Shown: piece by piece, positions 4,964 to 5,610 of the stretch
Position numbering within the stretch: position 1 is the stretch's first letter
Layout: every line of letters begins with the position of its first letter
From: Arthrobacter sp.
GTDB lineage: Bacteria; Actinomycetota; Actinomycetes; Actinomycetales; Micrococcaceae
Direction: 5' to 3'
NCBI GenBank assembly: GCA_025464545.1
Contig: JAODMA010000428.1
Span: 1 to 5,610, forward strand
Length of the DNA stretch: 5,610 nt
Position numbers and translations under genes: made by a program
The notes under the pieces: generated by a model
What the model was told of the DNA's origin: nothing
The model's input: the letters and a program-made list of their open reading frames with translations, nothing else
Database searches by the model: none

Positions 4964-5610
4964 ATGAGGAAATTTGCCTCACCCCTGAGACCACCGACCC
5001 GTGATGCATCCCGACCGCGAACCCGAGGCCGGACGCGGTCCGCTGCTTCCCTTGTAGCGACCGCCGTCCTAGCCGCTGTAGCGGCGATCGGCGCCCCGAC
5101 CCCCCTGAATGCGGCGACAGCGCGGGCCTCAACCTCGGCTGTACCTCTGGCCACGACCGCAGCCTGCAATCCCCTGCCGATCAACCTGCCTGCCCCCGCG
5201 GACCGGCACACCTCGCCGAAGAAGGTCTGGGCCTACTACTTCCCGCCGTTCCCGCTCGCCGTGGACAGCCCGGACCCGAGCCGGGACGTCTACACGCGCT
5301 GGCTGAACACGCATAACTCCACGGGCGGCGCCTACGACCTGCGGGATCGGCCGCAGACCCCACAGCGAGCGGGCACCTCGGCGTGGCGGCAAGCCGACTT
5401 CGAACAGGAGGTCCGGCAGGCTGTCGGGGCGGGCCTGGACGGCTTCATCTGGGAGTACCACACCTCGAGCGACCAGCGCTGGAACCAGCTGCCGGCCATG
5501 CTGGCCGCCGCCAAGAAGGTGGACCCGGGCTTCAAGATCATGCTCAGCCCGGACTTCAACGCCGCGGCGGGCTCCACCTCGGACAGCGTCTACAACGACG
5601 TCATGAAGGT
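4964..5610 (+). CDS. Secreted glycoside hydrolase, family 71-like (alpha-1,3-glucanase type), 3' end cut by window
   Basis: Partial: 215 codons from ATG to the right edge with no stop. The N-terminus is an export signal. A long Arg-rich n-region (residues 2-26, including RPRTRGRTR) precedes a hydrophobic stretch AASLVATAVLAAVAAIGA (27-44), then a likely cleavage region around NA-ATA-RA (49-55). A strict twin-arginine motif is not present. After an Ala/Thr/Pro linker the mature part begins KKVWAYYFPPFPLAVD (86-101). Next come WRQADFEQEVRQAVGAGLDGFIWEY (141-165) and FKIMLSPDF (190-198). These resemble successive strands of a TIM barrel in GH71 and related GH99-like enzymes, which act on alpha-linked glycans outside the cell. 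The catalytic acids would lie beyond the edge or cannot be assigned. It has its own promoter and long leader, so regulated expression is likely. Export is confident; the family is a moderate call and the substrate inferred. Confidence 0.75.
   Translation, partial: MRKFASPLRPPTRDASRPRTRGRTRSAASLVATAVLAAVAAIGAPTPLNAATARASTSAVPLATTAACNPLPINLPAPADRHTSPKKVWAYYFPPFPLAVDSPDPSRDVYTRWLNTHNSTGGAYDLRDRPQTPQRAGTSAWRQADFEQEVRQAVGAGLDGFIWEYHTSSDQRWNQLPAMLAAAKKVDPGFKIMLSPDFNAAAGSTSDSVYNDVMK

Noticed and set aside
4708..5211. Minus-strand frame of 167 codons across the leader and start of the glycoside hydrolase
   Set aside because: The plus strand here has a promoter, ribosome site and signal peptide; the antisense product looks like random G/C-rich translation.

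Overview
The window reads as chromosomal DNA of a high-GC Gram-positive actinobacterium. Three things point this way: strong G/C bias at third codon positions, an acyl-CoA carboxylase beta subunit followed by a small epsilon subunit (an actinobacterial arrangement), and TAG-type -10 promoter elements with a probable leaderless gene. The protein style suggests Arthrobacter or a related Micrococcaceae, but that is an impression, not a search result. No mobile element, CRISPR array, tRNA or rRNA is visible.

Layout. Positions 1-867 (minus strand) hold an almost complete short-chain dehydrogenase of the HSDL2-like type, cut by the left edge near its C-terminus. A 207-bp divergent intergenic region (868-1074) carries at least three separate inverted repeats and candidate promoters for both directions. 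Positions 1075-2894 hold a two-gene unit with a 4-base stop/start overlap: the acyl-CoA carboxylase carboxyltransferase (beta) subunit and its epsilon subunit. Positions 2966-4657 encode a cytoplasmic DUF885-type putative zinc peptidase, apparently starting at its own transcription start site without a leader. Positions 4658-4963 are a 306-base non-coding stretch with a 12-bp palindrome, a well-formed promoter and a roughly 240-nt leader rich in complementary segments. From 4964 to the right edge there is a secreted protein resembling a family 71 (alpha-1,3-glucanase-like) glycoside hydrolase, cut by the window end.

How the genes relate. The dehydrogenase and the carboxylase subunits fit acyl-CoA/lipid metabolism and share a regulatory region. 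The biotin-carrying alpha subunit needed by the carboxylase is not here and must be encoded elsewhere. The beta subunit has Ile at the position that is Asp in propionyl-specific enzymes, so a preference beyond propionyl-CoA is possible. The peptidase and the glycoside hydrolase each appear to have their own promoter and no evident pathway link to the carboxylase.

Most of the window is ordinary metabolism. The parts most worth a second look are the structured leader of the glycoside hydrolase gene, the cluster of inverted repeats in the divergent region, and the substrate-specificity residue in the carboxylase.
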